Shown: positions 53,020-62,837 of the stretch, piece after piece
How positions within the stretch are numbered: the stretch's first letter is position 1
Layout of the letters: each line of letters starts with the position of its first letter
Assembly: GCF_001297705.1 (NCBI RefSeq)
Contig: NZ_LIRF01000006.1
Span: 191,001 to 255,000, forward strand
Length of the DNA stretch: 64,000 nt
Direction: 5' to 3'
Origin: Chryseobacterium sp. ERMR1:04
GTDB lineage: Bacteria; Bacteroidota; Bacteroidia; Flavobacteriales; Weeksellaceae
Notes under the pieces: generated by a model
Databases searched by the model: none
What the model saw: the letters and a program-made list of their open reading frames with translations, nothing else
Told to the model about the DNA's origin: nothing
Position numbers and translations under genes: made by a program

Positions 53020-54369
53020 ATGTCAGAAACATTAGGAAATAAAATCAACAGGCAGGAAGTAATAGATAATGCCCTCAATCATACAATTATGTCGTGGTCT
53101 AAACAGAAAGGGATTGAACCATTTGCGATAGAACGCGCAGAAGGAGTTTATTTATATGATTTTAACGGGCAGAAAATTATCGATTTTTCTTCCGGTCTGA
53201 TGAATTCCAATATCGGCTACGGTAATCAGCGTGTTACAGATGCGGTGGTAAAGCAAATGCAGCAGGTTGCCTTCATTTCTCCCGCTTGTGTTTCTAAGGT
53301 TCGTGGAGATTTGGGAAAAAAATTAGCAGAGATATGTCCTGGAGATTTAAATCGTGCTTTCTTCACACTTTGCGGTGCAAGTGCTATTGAAAATGCTGTT
53401 AAATTAGCAAGGCTTTATACAGGACGTCACAAAATTTTCACGAGATATCAATCCTATCACAGTGCAACGATCGGAGCTATTTCTGCAGGAGGAGATCCTA
53501 GAAAATTTCCGGTAGATTCTCAGCAGGCGCCAAATTTTATTCATTTTGACCTTCCGGTTGCCTATCGTTATGAATACGGTGAAGAAAATCTTTTGAAAGA
53601 TTCTATTGCTGCTTTGGAAAGGCAGATCGAATATGAAGGTCCTAATAATATTGCAGCCATCCTTTTAGAAGGCGAATCAGGAACTTCCGGTTGTTTACAA
53701 TACCCAAAAGGTTATCTCAAAGAAGTACGAAAAATTTGTGACAAATATGGGATTTTATTGATTATGGATGAAGTAATGTCTGGTTTCGGAAGGACGGGAA
53801 AATGGTTTGGTTTTCAGAATCATGATATTATTCCCGATATGATCTGCATGGCAAAAGGTCTTACCTGTGGATATCTTCCTTTGGGATGTGTGATGGTTTC
53901 CGAAAAAATTGCGCAAAAATACGATGATACTGTTTTACCATTAGGTTTAACGTATTCAGCTCACTCAGTTTGCTGTTCCGCTGCTTTGGAAGTTTTGAAA
54001 ATTTATGAAGAAGATCATCTGATTGAACGTGCTTCAGAAATGGGAAAATATATAGAAGAAAAAATCGAAGAAATGAAAGCTATCCATCCTTCGATCGGAG
54101 AATTCCGGAATACAGGATTATTAGGTTGCCTTGAATTGGTGAAAAATAGAAAAACCAAGGAACCGATGGCTCCTTTCAATGCGAAACCTGAAGAAATGGT
54201 AGTCATGAATCAGGTGGCAGCAAAAATAAAAGAACTTGGAATGTACACATTTGTAAGATGGGGATACATTTTCATTGCACCGCCACTCACGATTACAAAA
54301 GAAGAAGTGCAAGAAGGTTTAGCGATCATTTCCGAAGCATTGAAGATTGCAGATCAAGCAGTTATTTAA
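53020..54369 (+). CDS. Class III aminotransferase (beta-alanine transaminase type)
   Basis: A 449-residue PLP enzyme. The cofactor-binding features are the GASAIENAVKLAR segment, LIMDEVMSGFGRTG with the ring-binding Asp, and the Schiff-base Lys279 in CMAKGLTCGYLPLG. In this operon it most likely moves the amino group of beta-alanine (from uracil) or 3-aminoisobutyrate (from thymine) to pyruvate or 2-oxoglutarate, giving the semialdehyde used by MmsA. Substrate is inferred from neighbours; the sequence only proves the aminotransferase class. Confidence 0.9.
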   Translation: MSETLGNKINRQEVIDNALNHTIMSWSKQKGIEPFAIERAEGVYLYDFNGQKIIDFSSGLMNSNIGYGNQRVTDAVVKQMQQVAFISPACVSKVRGDLGKKLAEICPGDLNRAFFTLCGASAIENAVKLARLYTGRHKIFTRYQSYHSATIGAISAGGDPRKFPVDSQQAPNFIHFDLPVAYRYEYGEENLLKDSIAALERQIEYEGPNNIAAILLEGESGTSGCLQYPKGYLKEVRKICDKYGILLIMDEVMSGFGRTGKWFGFQNHDIIPDMICMAKGLTCGYLPLGCVMVSEKIAQKYDDTVLPLGLTYSAHSVCCSAALEVLKIYEEDHLIERASEMGKYIEEKIEEMKAIHPSIGEFRNTGLLGCLELVKNRKTKEPMAPFNAKPEEMVVMNQVAAKIKELGMYTFVRWGYIFIAPPLTITKEEVQEGLAIISEALKIADQAVI

Positions 54370-54370
54370 T

Positions 54371-54634
54371 CTGAGAATAGATTTTGAAACCATTGACTGG
54401 TCAGAAGCGCCTAAAAGTAGAATGTCCGGAGAAATAGACAAGGCTTATTGGTAAACCAGACAATATGATGGTATAAGAGTGAGGATTCTTGGATATTCTA
54501 AAAAGTATTAGCCTATCAATGATCTTAGAAAGGACATATTGTACTTTTTACACGGAGAGCTTACAAGTGAAGAAAAGAATGGAATAAAACGAATGATCAT
54601 AGATGATAATTTTTTAAAACAAGTTAAAAAATAA
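54371..54634 (+). pseudogene. Decayed DHCW-motif cupin gene
   Basis: One frame runs from 54371 to a TAA at 54632-54634, broken by stops at 54452 and 54509. Ignoring these it reads IDFETIDWSEAPKSRMSGEI then DKAYW/TRQYDGIRVRILGYS and DILYFLHGELTSEEKNG, recognisably the small DHCW-motif cupin family. The region holding the DHCW motif itself is scrambled and there is no start codon. It sits between the aminotransferase and transporter genes, so it was probably once an operon member. Confidence 0.72.
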
Positions 54635-54637
54635 AAT

Positions 54638-56204
54638 ATGGATGAAAAGTTAAATCTGGAAACCTCCTCCCTTTATAATGAAGATCTTGCTCCAGTTCCT
54701 CAACAGAAAAGAACATGGGGAACTTGGAATTTTGCTTCATTGTGGATCAGTATGTCAATGTGTATTCCGACATATATGCTTGCAAGTTCTTTAATAGAAG
54801 GAGGAATGAACTGGTGGCAATCTGTTCTTACCATTTTTTTGGGAAACCTGATTGTGCTGATTCCAATGATTCTGAATGGGCATGCAGGAACAAAATACGG
54901 GATTCCGTTTCCGGTTTTGGCAAGAGCAAGTTTTGGAACATCAGGAGCGAATATTCCTGCTTTATTACGGGCTATTGTAGCCTGTGGCTGGTTTGGGATT
55001 CAAGCTTGGATTGGCGGTGTTTCTCTTTATCAGATATTGAGAGTCTGGATTCCTTCACTTCCGGAACCGTTAATTACAGGATTTTTCCCACCATTTCCAG
55101 AAATGCTTTGCTTTGTAATTTTTCTGCTTCTTAATATGGTTGTAGTATATTTTGGGGTAGAAAGTATCAGGAAGCTTTTGGTTTTCAAAGCCATATTTTT
55201 ACCGGCTGCTGCGTTTGCATTATTGTTTTGGGCTATTTATTCTACAAAAGGATTAGGTGAAATTCTTAATCAACCCTCAAAATTCCAATCATCTCCAGAA
55301 TTCTGGAAATTCTTTTTTCCGGCTCTTACAGGAATGGTAGGATTTTGGGCTACATTATCGCTCAATATTCCGGATTTTACGAGATATGCTAAATCGCAAA
55401 ATGAACAGATAAAAGGGCAAATGATTGGCTTACCACCATCAATGGCTGTTTTCTCCTTTATTGGGGTTGTAGTAACATCGGCGACTACCATTATTACGGA
55501 TATGCTAAATCGCAAATGAACAGATAAAAGGGCAAATGATTGGCTTACCACCATCAATGGCTGTTTTCTCCTTTATTGGGGTTGTAGTAACATCGGCGAC
55601 TACCATTATTTACGGAACTACCATTTGGGATCCGGTAATTCTTGCTGGAAAATTTGAAAATAAGATTATTGTTACATTGGCAATGCTTGCCATTGCAATT
55701 TCTACATTAGCAACTAACATTGCCGCTAACATTGTAAGCCCTGCAAACGATTTTGCCAATCTTAATCCGAAAAAAATAAGCTTCAGGACAGGAGGTTATA
55801 TAACAGGAATTATAGGGTTTTTAATCTGCCCTTGGAAACTGATTGCCGATCCGTCCGGTTATATTTTCACTTGGCTGGTCGGATATTCAGGTCTGCTGGG
55901 ACCGATCGGTGGAATCATGATTTGTGATTATTTCTTGATCAGAAAAAAAGAACTGATTTTGGAAGATTTATATAACGAAAATAAAAGTTATTCCTATAAA
56001 AATGGTTTTAATGCTAAAGCAATTGTTTCATTAATTCTTGGGATTCTGCCAAACATCCCTGGTTTTCTAGTAACAATAAAAGTGATTCCCAAAACTTCCG
56101 TTCCGGAATGGCTTACCAATCTTTATCATTATGGTTGGTTTGTAGGATTTTTTATCAGTGCTATTGTGTATTACATCATAATGAAAAACAGAAAACCAAG
56201 TTAA
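54638..56204 (+). pseudogene. NCS1-family nucleobase/hydantoin transporter, frameshifted by a tandem duplication
   Basis: The first part (54638-55519) holds the N-terminal half of an NCS1 permease: WASFNFASLWI-like opening (TWGTWNFASLWISMSMCIPT), VLARASFGTSGANIPALLRA and GIQAWIGG. The second part (from about 55499 in another frame, ORF 55536-56204) holds the rest, ending in membrane helices. Removing the roughly 115-bp extra copy of 55383-55495 gives one continuous frame of about 483 codons, the normal length. Intact, it would import uracil, thymine or a hydantoin. As read, it is broken; an assembly error is possible. Confidence 0.85.
55383..55610 (+). repeat. Tandem duplication of about 113 bp inside the transporter gene
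   Basis: Copy 1 is 55383-55495 and copy 2 is 55499-55610. They are identical except for one A missing in copy 2 (CGCAAAATG versus CGCAAATG). Net extra length is 115 bp, which is not a multiple of three. Confidence 0.95.
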
Positions 56205-56234
56205 TTTATAATTCAACATTCACAATTATCAGAT

Positions 56235-57617
56235 ATGAGCATTTTAATTAAAAACGGAAATATCGTTACAGCTTCGGAAAATTTTGTAGGAGATATTTTT
56301 ATCGAAAACGAAACCATTTCTGCGATCGGAAGAAATTTAAATTTTCAGGCAGATGAAATCATTGATGCTTCCGGAAAACTGATTTTCCCTGGCGGAATAG
56401 ACCCTCATGTCCATCTGGAGATGCCTTTTATGGGAACATTTTCCAGCGATACTTACGAAACGGGAACCCGTGCTGCGCTTTTCGGCGGAACAACGGTGGT
56501 GATTGATTTTATTCTACAGGTTCAGGGAAAATCTCTCCGTTCTGCTTTAGAAGAATGGAAAGGAAGAAGCAATGGAAATGCAGTTGGAGATTACAGTTTT
56601 CACATGGCTGTTACTGATTTTAATGAAAATACAAAACCTGAGATCCGTGAAATGATTGAAGAGGAGGGAATTACCTCTTTCAAAACTTTTATGGCTTACA
56701 AAGGAGCATTGATGATCGATGACCATCAAATGGTGGGATTGATGGAAGAAGTGAAAAAACATGGCGGGATGATCAATGTTCATGCAACCAATGGGGATAT
56801 GATCAATTATCTCGTTCAGAAAAACAGAAGCAAGGGAAACAGGGCTCCAATTTACCATTACCTTTCACAGCCGGAAGTAACGGAAGCAGAAGCAAGCGAA
56901 CGATTTGTAGATATGACCAATTTTACAGGTTGCCCCGGTTATATCGTTCATCTCACTTGTGAAGGTGCTTTGAAAGCCGTTAGAAATGCAACCAAAAGAA
57001 ACCAGCATGTTTTTGTTGAAACCTGTATTCAGTATCTTATTTTGGATGCTTCACTTTACGAAAAGGATTTTGAAGGCGCAAAATGGGTTATGTCACCGCC
57101 TTTGCGTGAAAAGAAAGATCAGGAAACACTGTGGGCCGGAATTAACCAAGGATTGGTAAATGTGGTGGCAACAGACCATTGTCCGTTTATGTGGGAGCAA
57201 AAATTAATGGGAAAAGACGATTTTTCTAAAATCCCGAATGGGCATCCTGCTGTTGAAAATCGGATGGAGCTTCTTTATTCCGAAGGGGTGGATAAAGGAA
57301 GGATTACATTGAATAGATTTGTGGAAGTCGCCTGTACAAATCCTGCGAAAATTTTCGGAATGTTTCCTAAGAAAGGAACTATTTCAGTGGGTTCTGATGC
57401 AGATTTGGTGATTTTTGATCCTAATAAAAAGCATACACTTTCTACAAAAACACACCACATGAATGTAGATTATAGCGGCTATGAAGGTTGGGAAGTCACA
57501 GGAAAAGTAATGACCGTCCTTCTTCGTGGAAAAGTGGTGATTAATAACAATGAATGTCTTGTAGAAAAAGGCTATGGACAATTCATAAAACGAAATAAGG
57601 TTACAGATAAAATCTAA
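56235..57617 (+). CDS. hydA: Dihydropyrimidinase
   Basis: A 460-residue cyclic amidohydrolase. The binuclear metal site is visible: HVHLE with His58 and His60, Lys150 in SFKTFMAYKG (the carbamylated lysine), histidines in NVHATNGD and YIVHLT, and Asp in ATDHCPF. Enzymes of this family open dihydrouracil or dihydrothymine to the N-carbamoyl beta-amino acid, and many also open 5-substituted hydantoins. Position next to the PreTA and ureidopropionase genes fixes the pathway role. Confidence 0.93.
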   Translation: MSILIKNGNIVTASENFVGDIFIENETISAIGRNLNFQADEIIDASGKLIFPGGIDPHVHLEMPFMGTFSSDTYETGTRAALFGGTTVVIDFILQVQGKSLRSALEEWKGRSNGNAVGDYSFHMAVTDFNENTKPEIREMIEEEGITSFKTFMAYKGALMIDDHQMVGLMEEVKKHGGMINVHATNGDMINYLVQKNRSKGNRAPIYHYLSQPEVTEAEASERFVDMTNFTGCPGYIVHLTCEGALKAVRNATKRNQHVFVETCIQYLILDASLYEKDFEGAKWVMSPPLREKKDQETLWAGINQGLVNVVATDHCPFMWEQKLMGKDDFSKIPNGHPAVENRMELLYSEGVDKGRITLNRFVEVACTNPAKIFGMFPKKGTISVGSDADLVIFDPNKKHTLSTKTHHMNVDYSGYEGWEVTGKVMTVLLRGKVVINNNECLVEKGYGQFIKRNKVTDKI

Positions 57618-57644
57618 ATCAATTAATAATTTAAAATTGAATAC

Positions 57645-58511
57645 ATGTCTCGAATCATAAAATCTGGATTGATACAAATGTCTCTCGCCAAAACAGAAGG
57701 AGAGGGGAATATTGATGAAATCAAACAGGCAATGCTGGAAAAACATCTTCCTTATATTGATGAAGCTGGAAAACAAGGTGTACAGATCCTTTGTTTTCAG
57801 GAAATATTCAATACGCCGTATTTCTGCCCTGGTCAGGATTCCAAATGGTATGAATCTGCGGAAACAGTTCCTGGTCCGACTACGGATCTTATGTCGGAAT
57901 ATGCTAAAAAATATCAAATGGTAATCATCGTCCCTATTTATGAGAAAGATGGAGCAGGGATTTTATATAATACCGCTGCTGTAATAGATGCAGACGGAAA
58001 ATATCTAGGAAAATACCGTAAAAATCATATTCCACAGACAGGGGGATTTTGGGAAAAATACTTTTTTAAGCCTGGAAATATGGGGTATCCGGTTTTTCAG
58101 ACCCGATATGCAAAAGTAGGTATTTATATCTGTTACGACAGGCATTTTCCGGAAGGAGCCAGAGCTTTGGGAGTTAATGGGGCTGAAATCGTATATAATC
58201 CATCTGCGACTACAGTCGGACAATCTCAATATTTATGGAAACTGGAACAGCCGGCTCATGCCGTGGCGAATGGATATTTTATGGGATGTATTAATCGGGT
58301 GGGGATAGAAAAGCCATGGAATCTTGGAGAGTTTTATGGAACTTCCTATTTCGTTAATCCTCTTGGAGAAATTTTCGCCTGTGCTTCCGAAGATAAAGAC
58401 GAACTTTTAATTGCAGAATTTGATTTGGATATGATAGATCAGGTACGTTCTAAATGGCAATTTTATCGGGACAGAAGGCCGGAAACCTATGAAGATTTAA
58501 CAAAACTTTAA
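57645..58511 (+). CDS. Beta-ureidopropionase, nitrilase superfamily
   Basis: A 288-residue carbon-nitrogen hydrolase with the full Glu-Lys-Cys set: Glu53 in CFQEIFNTPYF, Lys126 in YRKNHIP, Cys163 in GIYICYDRHFPEG. The motif NTPYFCPGQD and the sequence after Cys163 fit the N-carbamoyl-beta-alanine amidohydrolase / N-carbamoylputrescine amidase branch. Following dihydropyrimidinase, it should split N-carbamoyl-beta-alanine to beta-alanine, CO2 and ammonia. It starts 27 bp after the hydA stop. Confidence 0.88.
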   Translation: MSRIIKSGLIQMSLAKTEGEGNIDEIKQAMLEKHLPYIDEAGKQGVQILCFQEIFNTPYFCPGQDSKWYESAETVPGPTTDLMSEYAKKYQMVIIVPIYEKDGAGILYNTAAVIDADGKYLGKYRKNHIPQTGGFWEKYFFKPGNMGYPVFQTRYAKVGIYICYDRHFPEGARALGVNGAEIVYNPSATTVGQSQYLWKLEQPAHAVANGYFMGCINRVGIEKPWNLGEFYGTSYFVNPLGEIFACASEDKDELLIAEFDLDMIDQVRSKWQFYRDRRPETYEDLTKL

Positions 58512-58598
58512 TAATGTATGTTGAATATTAAAATTTCACAGCATTTAATGCAAACATAAATTTAAAATTCAACATTCAAAATATAAAATAGAATAAAT

Positions 58599-59936
58599 AT
58601 GATCGTCAATAACCGTCTTACCTTTGAACAATATCAGGAAAATTTTGCAGATATTCATCCGCCTTTCGAAAATCGTGAAGGAGCAGTGATAGAAGCAAAC
58701 CGTTGCATTATGTGCTACGATGCCCCTTGTATAAAGATGTGCCCTACTCATATCAACATTCCGAAATTCATCAAGCAGATTGCTACAGAGAATCTGAAAG
58801 GTTCGGCGAAAACTATTTTTACAGATAATATTATGGGAGCAAGTTGTTCTAAAGTTTGCCCTGTAGAAATACTTTGTGAAGGATCATGTGTTTATAATCT
58901 GCTTCATGAAGAGCCCATCCAGATTGCACGCTTACAAAGATATTCTACAGAAAAAGCAATGGAAAACAATTGGCAGCTTTTCGAAAAAAAGACCTCTGTC
59001 GGAAAAAAAGTTGCGGTGGTAGGAGCAGGCCCAGCCGGGCTTTCCTGTGCTTTTAATCTTGCAAAAGAAGGTGTAGAGGTTACCATTTTTGAGAAAGAAA
59101 CAAAAGGAGGTGGATTGATGACTTACGGAATTGCAGCTTATAAAGTGACCCCTGAGTTTTGTGAAGAAGAGGTGAAATATATTACTTCAATTGGCGGAAT
59201 TGATATCAAATACAACCAGGAGCTCGGGAAAGATTTCCAGTTGAAGGATCTGCAGACAAATTATGATGCAGTATTCCTCGGAATCGGAGTAGGTATTGCA
59301 AGGCAGTTGGATATTAATGGGGAAAATTCGGGAGGAGTTGAAGATGCAATTTCTTATATCCACCATCTTAGAACCAATGATTTTTCAAATATTCCTGTTG
59401 GTGAGAGAGTAGCGGTTATCGGTCTTGGAATGACGGCAATAGATGCGGCAACTCAGACGAAAAGACTTGGAGCAAAACAAGTAACCATAGTTTACAGAAG
59501 AACTGAAAATGAAAAACCATGCACGGACGTTGAATTGAATATCGCCAAATTAGACGGATGTAATCTGGAATATCTTGCTGCTCCGAAAGAGATTATTTCT
59601 GAAAACGGCAATGTAAAAACTTTGATCTGTAGACGTATGAAATTAGGTGAAGCTGATGCTTCGGGAAGAAGAAGTCCGGTTGATACAGGAGAAACCTTTG
59701 AAATAGATTGTGATATGATCATAAAAGCGGCAGGACAAACCCCATTTGAAGATTTAATTTCGAATTTCGAATTACAAAATTCATCTGGAAAAGTTTCTGT
59801 AAATTCTGATTATGAAACCAATTGGAAAGGAGTGTTTGCAGGAGGCGATTGTATCAATGGTGGAAAAGAAGTGGTAAATGCAGCACAAGACGGAAAACTC
59901 GCAGCTCGTTCTATTTTAGAATATATCCTAAATTGA
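58599..59936 (+). CDS. preT: Dihydropyrimidine dehydrogenase, NAD(P)-oxidoreductase subunit PreT
   Basis: A 445-residue flavoprotein of the glutamate-synthase small-subunit type. The N-terminal iron-sulfur domain has CIMCYDAPCIKMCPTHINIP and CSKVCPVEILCEGSC. A FAD motif follows (VAVVGAGPAGLSCAFNLAKE), then a nucleotide motif VIGLGMTAIDAAT and the final FAD segment GVFAGGDCINGG. It passes electrons from NAD(P)H through flavin and clusters to PreA. Gene order preT-preA matches that of Escherichia coli. Confidence 0.92.
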   Translation: MIVNNRLTFEQYQENFADIHPPFENREGAVIEANRCIMCYDAPCIKMCPTHINIPKFIKQIATENLKGSAKTIFTDNIMGASCSKVCPVEILCEGSCVYNLLHEEPIQIARLQRYSTEKAMENNWQLFEKKTSVGKKVAVVGAGPAGLSCAFNLAKEGVEVTIFEKETKGGGLMTYGIAAYKVTPEFCEEEVKYITSIGGIDIKYNQELGKDFQLKDLQTNYDAVFLGIGVGIARQLDINGENSGGVEDAISYIHHLRTNDFSNIPVGERVAVIGLGMTAIDAATQTKRLGAKQVTIVYRRTENEKPCTDVELNIAKLDGCNLEYLAAPKEIISENGNVKTLICRRMKLGEADASGRRSPVDTGETFEIDCDMIIKAAGQTPFEDLISNFELQNSSGKVSVNSDYETNWKGVFAGGDCINGGKEVVNAAQDGKLAARSILEYILN

Positions 59937-59972
59937 AAAATAATTCAAAATCTATAAATTAAAATTCAAAAA

Positions 59973-61241
59973 ATGGCAGATATATCTTGTAATTTTTTAG
60001 GCATAAAATCTCCAAATCCTTTTTGGCTGGCTTCTGCTCCGCCAACGGATAAAAAAATAAATGTAATGCGTGCTTTCGAGGCAGGCTGGGGTGGTGTTGT
60101 TTGGAAAACCCTCGGTTCGCAGGTAAAGAATGTTTCTTCCCGGTATTCTGCGATCAATTTCAATGGGCAGCGTATCGCAGGTTTCAATAATATAGAATTG
60201 ATTTCCGACCGTCCTTTAGAAATTAATCTTCGGGAAATTGAAGAAGTGATAAAAGAATTTCCGGATAGGGCAATGATTATTTCTCTTATGGCAGATAATA
60301 CCAGAGAAGCATGGCACGACATGGTAAAACGTTGTGAACAAACCGGAGCTCATGGTTTTGAACTTAATTTCGGCTGTCCGCATGGAATGACGGAAAGAGG
60401 AATGGGAGCTGCAGTGGGACAAGACCCGGAAATTGCAGGTATGATCGTGGAGTGGGTGATGGAAGTTGCCACTTTGCCGGTCATTACAAAACTTACCCCA
60501 AATGTTCACTCTGTCGTTCCTACAGGAAAAGCAGCGGTAAATGCTGGATCAAACGCATTATCATTAATTAATACCATTCAGTCTGTCACGGGAATTGATC
60601 TGGATAGTTTTGTCCCGAATCCGAATGTTGGTGGGAAATCTGTTTTTGGAGGGTATTGCGGACCTGCTGTTAAACCAATTGCCTTGAAAATGCTTACGAA
60701 CATTGCAAAAGATCCAATCACTTCCAGAGTTCCGATTTCTGGAAGTGGCGGAGTTTCGACTTGGCAGGACGCTGTGGAATTTATGTTGCTGGGTTCAACT
60801 TCCGTTCAGGTTTGCACGGCTGCGATGAAATATGGTTTCCGGATAATTGAAGATTTAAATGAAGGTCTTAACAACTGGATGGATGAAAAAGGTTTTGAAA
60901 AAATTACTGATTTTATCGGAAAATCTGTTCCTGCCATTACAGAATGGGAAGAGCTTGATCTTAACTTTCACATTGTTGCCAACATTGATCAAGATAAATG
61001 CATTCATTGTGGATTGTGCCACATCGTCTGTGAAGATACTTCACACCAGGCAATTTTCAAAGCAGATGGAATGCCGTATAATACTTATACGATTAATGAG
61101 CCGGAATGTGTAGGCTGTAACCTATGCAAATTAGTTTGCCCGGTAGACAATTGTATTTCAATGGTAGAAAAACGGGTTGCTCCGGATTATCTCAACTGGA
61201 CCAAATTTCAGGAGCTCGGACTTCCGTTAAACGATCATTAA
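59973..61241 (+). CDS. preA: Dihydropyrimidine dehydrogenase, catalytic subunit PreA
   Basis: A 422-residue protein. The FMN-binding TIM barrel, of the dihydroorotate-dehydrogenase type, occupies about 1-320 (NPFWLASAPPTD, GFELNFGCPHGMTERGMGAA with the active Cys region, SGSGGVSTWQDA). The C-terminal ferredoxin domain has two 4Fe-4S motifs, CIHCGLCHIVCED and CVGCNLCKLVCPVDNC. It reduces the 5,6 double bond of uracil and thymine. Length is typical. The preT partner is 36 bp upstream. Confidence 0.93.
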   Translation: MADISCNFLGIKSPNPFWLASAPPTDKKINVMRAFEAGWGGVVWKTLGSQVKNVSSRYSAINFNGQRIAGFNNIELISDRPLEINLREIEEVIKEFPDRAMIISLMADNTREAWHDMVKRCEQTGAHGFELNFGCPHGMTERGMGAAVGQDPEIAGMIVEWVMEVATLPVITKLTPNVHSVVPTGKAAVNAGSNALSLINTIQSVTGIDLDSFVPNPNVGGKSVFGGYCGPAVKPIALKMLTNIAKDPITSRVPISGSGGVSTWQDAVEFMLLGSTSVQVCTAAMKYGFRIIEDLNEGLNNWMDEKGFEKITDFIGKSVPAITEWEELDLNFHIVANIDQDKCIHCGLCHIVCEDTSHQAIFKADGMPYNTYTINEPECVGCNLCKLVCPVDNCISMVEKRVAPDYLNWTKFQELGLPLNDH

Positions 61242-61273
61242 TTTTAAAATCTATTAATCTCTTAATTAAATAA

Positions 61274-62512
61274 ATGAATATCAATTCTGCACGCCTGGAA
61301 AATTTCTTTACCGAAATGAGTACAATTGGTAAGATCGGTGAAACCGGAACCAACAGACCCGCTCATTCTTCTGAAGAAAAGAAAGCATTTGAACTGGCTT
61401 CCTCGTGGATGAAACAGGCAGGAATGACAACAAAAATTGACAATTTCGGTAATCTTATCGGTAAATTAGAGGGTAAAAACCCTGATTTACCTGTTCTGGT
61501 GGTGGGCTCACATCTGGATTCTCAACCTTACGGAGGAAGATATGACGGAGTTGCGGGTGTTTTATGTGCTATTGAGGCAGCTATTACAATGCACGAAAAT
61601 GGAATACAACCGGAACGCTCTTTGGAGATTATTTCCTTTGCAGATGAAGAAGGCTGGCGTTTCAATAAAGGATTATTTGGTTCTCGCGGAATTTTGGGAC
61701 GATTGGAAGAAAAAGAATTGCAGCGTGCCGATGCCAACGGAATTACAAGAGAACAGGCTCTGAAGGAATTTGGCTGTGATGTTACAAAATTTAAAGAATC
61801 CGAGTATAAGAATGGCAGTATTTACTGTTATCTGGAACTGCATATAGAACAAGGTCCGGTCTTGGACGTCGGAAATAAACCCATAGCTGTGGTATCTGGG
61901 ATTTCAGGACCGATTTGGCTTACTGTGAAACTGAAAGGTATGGCGGGACACGCTGGTTCTGTTCCGATGCCGATGCGTAAAGATGCTTTAGTAGGTGCTT
62001 CAGAAATTATTGTTGCCCTAAACAAAATTGCAAATCAGGTTCCGGGAAATCCGACCGTTGGAACATGCGGAACAATTAAAGTTTTTCCGGCTTCCCGAAA
62101 CATCATTCCGGAAGAAGTGGAATTTACTCTTGATTTAAGGGATATCGATCTAGAAAGAAGAAACCGTTATGAAAAGCAATTGATGAATGCAATAGATGAA
62201 GTAGCTCAAAAGCATGGCCTTTCGTATGAGATTTCTGAAGACTGGAAAAGTGAACCGCGATATTGTGCAGATTGGATTAAAAACATTATAAGAAACAATT
62301 GTGAAAGAATCGGGTTGAATGATGTCCCTGAATTGATGAGCGGACCATTTCACGATGCAATGGCCATTTCTTATGCCTGCGACTACGGGATGATATTTGT
62401 ACGGTGTAAAGACGGGATTTCGCACAACCCTCTGGAGTTTTCTTCTCCCGAAGATCTGGCTTTAGGCGCAGAAGTTTTATATGGAACAATACTGGATATT
62501 CTGGATAAATAA
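61274..62512 (+). CDS. M20-family N-carbamoyl amino acid hydrolase / allantoate amidohydrolase-like
   Basis: A 412-residue metallo-hydrolase. Binuclear metal ligands are in VGSHLDSQPYGGRYDG (His, Asp), FADEEGWRFNKGLFGSRGI (Glu-Glu), LHIEQGPVLD (His) and the late SGPFHDAM (His). The dimerisation insert contains KGMAGHAGSVPMPMRKD. The family includes L-carbamoylases, allantoate amidohydrolases and bacterial beta-ureidopropionases. In this operon it is a second candidate for N-carbamoyl-beta-alanine or N-carbamoyl-3-aminoisobutyrate hydrolysis, beside the nitrilase-fold enzyme. It ends the operon; a bidirectional terminator follows. Confidence 0.88.
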   Translation: MNINSARLENFFTEMSTIGKIGETGTNRPAHSSEEKKAFELASSWMKQAGMTTKIDNFGNLIGKLEGKNPDLPVLVVGSHLDSQPYGGRYDGVAGVLCAIEAAITMHENGIQPERSLEIISFADEEGWRFNKGLFGSRGILGRLEEKELQRADANGITREQALKEFGCDVTKFKESEYKNGSIYCYLELHIEQGPVLDVGNKPIAVVSGISGPIWLTVKLKGMAGHAGSVPMPMRKDALVGASEIIVALNKIANQVPGNPTVGTCGTIKVFPASRNIIPEEVEFTLDLRDIDLERRNRYEKQLMNAIDEVAQKHGLSYEISEDWKSEPRYCADWIKNIIRNNCERIGLNDVPELMSGPFHDAMAISYACDYGMIFVRCKDGISHNPLEFSSPEDLALGAEVLYGTILDILDK

Positions 62513-62576
62513 TGATAATTTCTTATTTGGTTATCTTGTAAAGAATATAACAATAACACATGAATTAAATATAAAC

Positions 62577-62610
62577 AAAAAACCTCACAACTTACGTTAT
62601 GAGGTTTTTT
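62577..62610. terminator. Bidirectional terminator between the pyrimidine operon and right tRNA array
   Basis: Same 11-bp hairpin as at 50595-50628. T-runs on both sides let it end the plus-strand operon and the minus-strand tRNA transcript. Confidence 0.9.
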
Positions 62611-62613
62611 AAG

Positions 62614-62687
62614 TGAGCGCGTCAGGATTCGAACCTGAGACCGTCTGCTTAGAAGGCAGATGCTCTATCCAGCTGAGCTACGCACCC
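62614..62687 (-). tRNA. tRNA-Arg (anticodon TCT), copy 2
   Basis: Identical in sequence to the copy at 50633-50706; the cloverleaf and TCT anticodon are intact. Confidence 0.95.
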
Positions 62688-62719
62688 ATTAAATAATTTT
62701 GAGAAAACTATTAAAACAG

Positions 62720-62794
62720 TCGGGGCGGCAGGATTCGAACCTGCGACCTCCTGGTCCCAAACCAGGCGCGATGACCGGACTACGCTACGCCCCG
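62720..62794 (-). tRNA. tRNA-Pro (anticodon TGG), copy 2
   Basis: Identical to the copy at 50739-50813; TGG anticodon. Confidence 0.95.
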
Positions 62795-62837
62795 ATTAGG
62801 TCATCTAAAAAAAACAATGTGTATTACTTTGTTTTTG

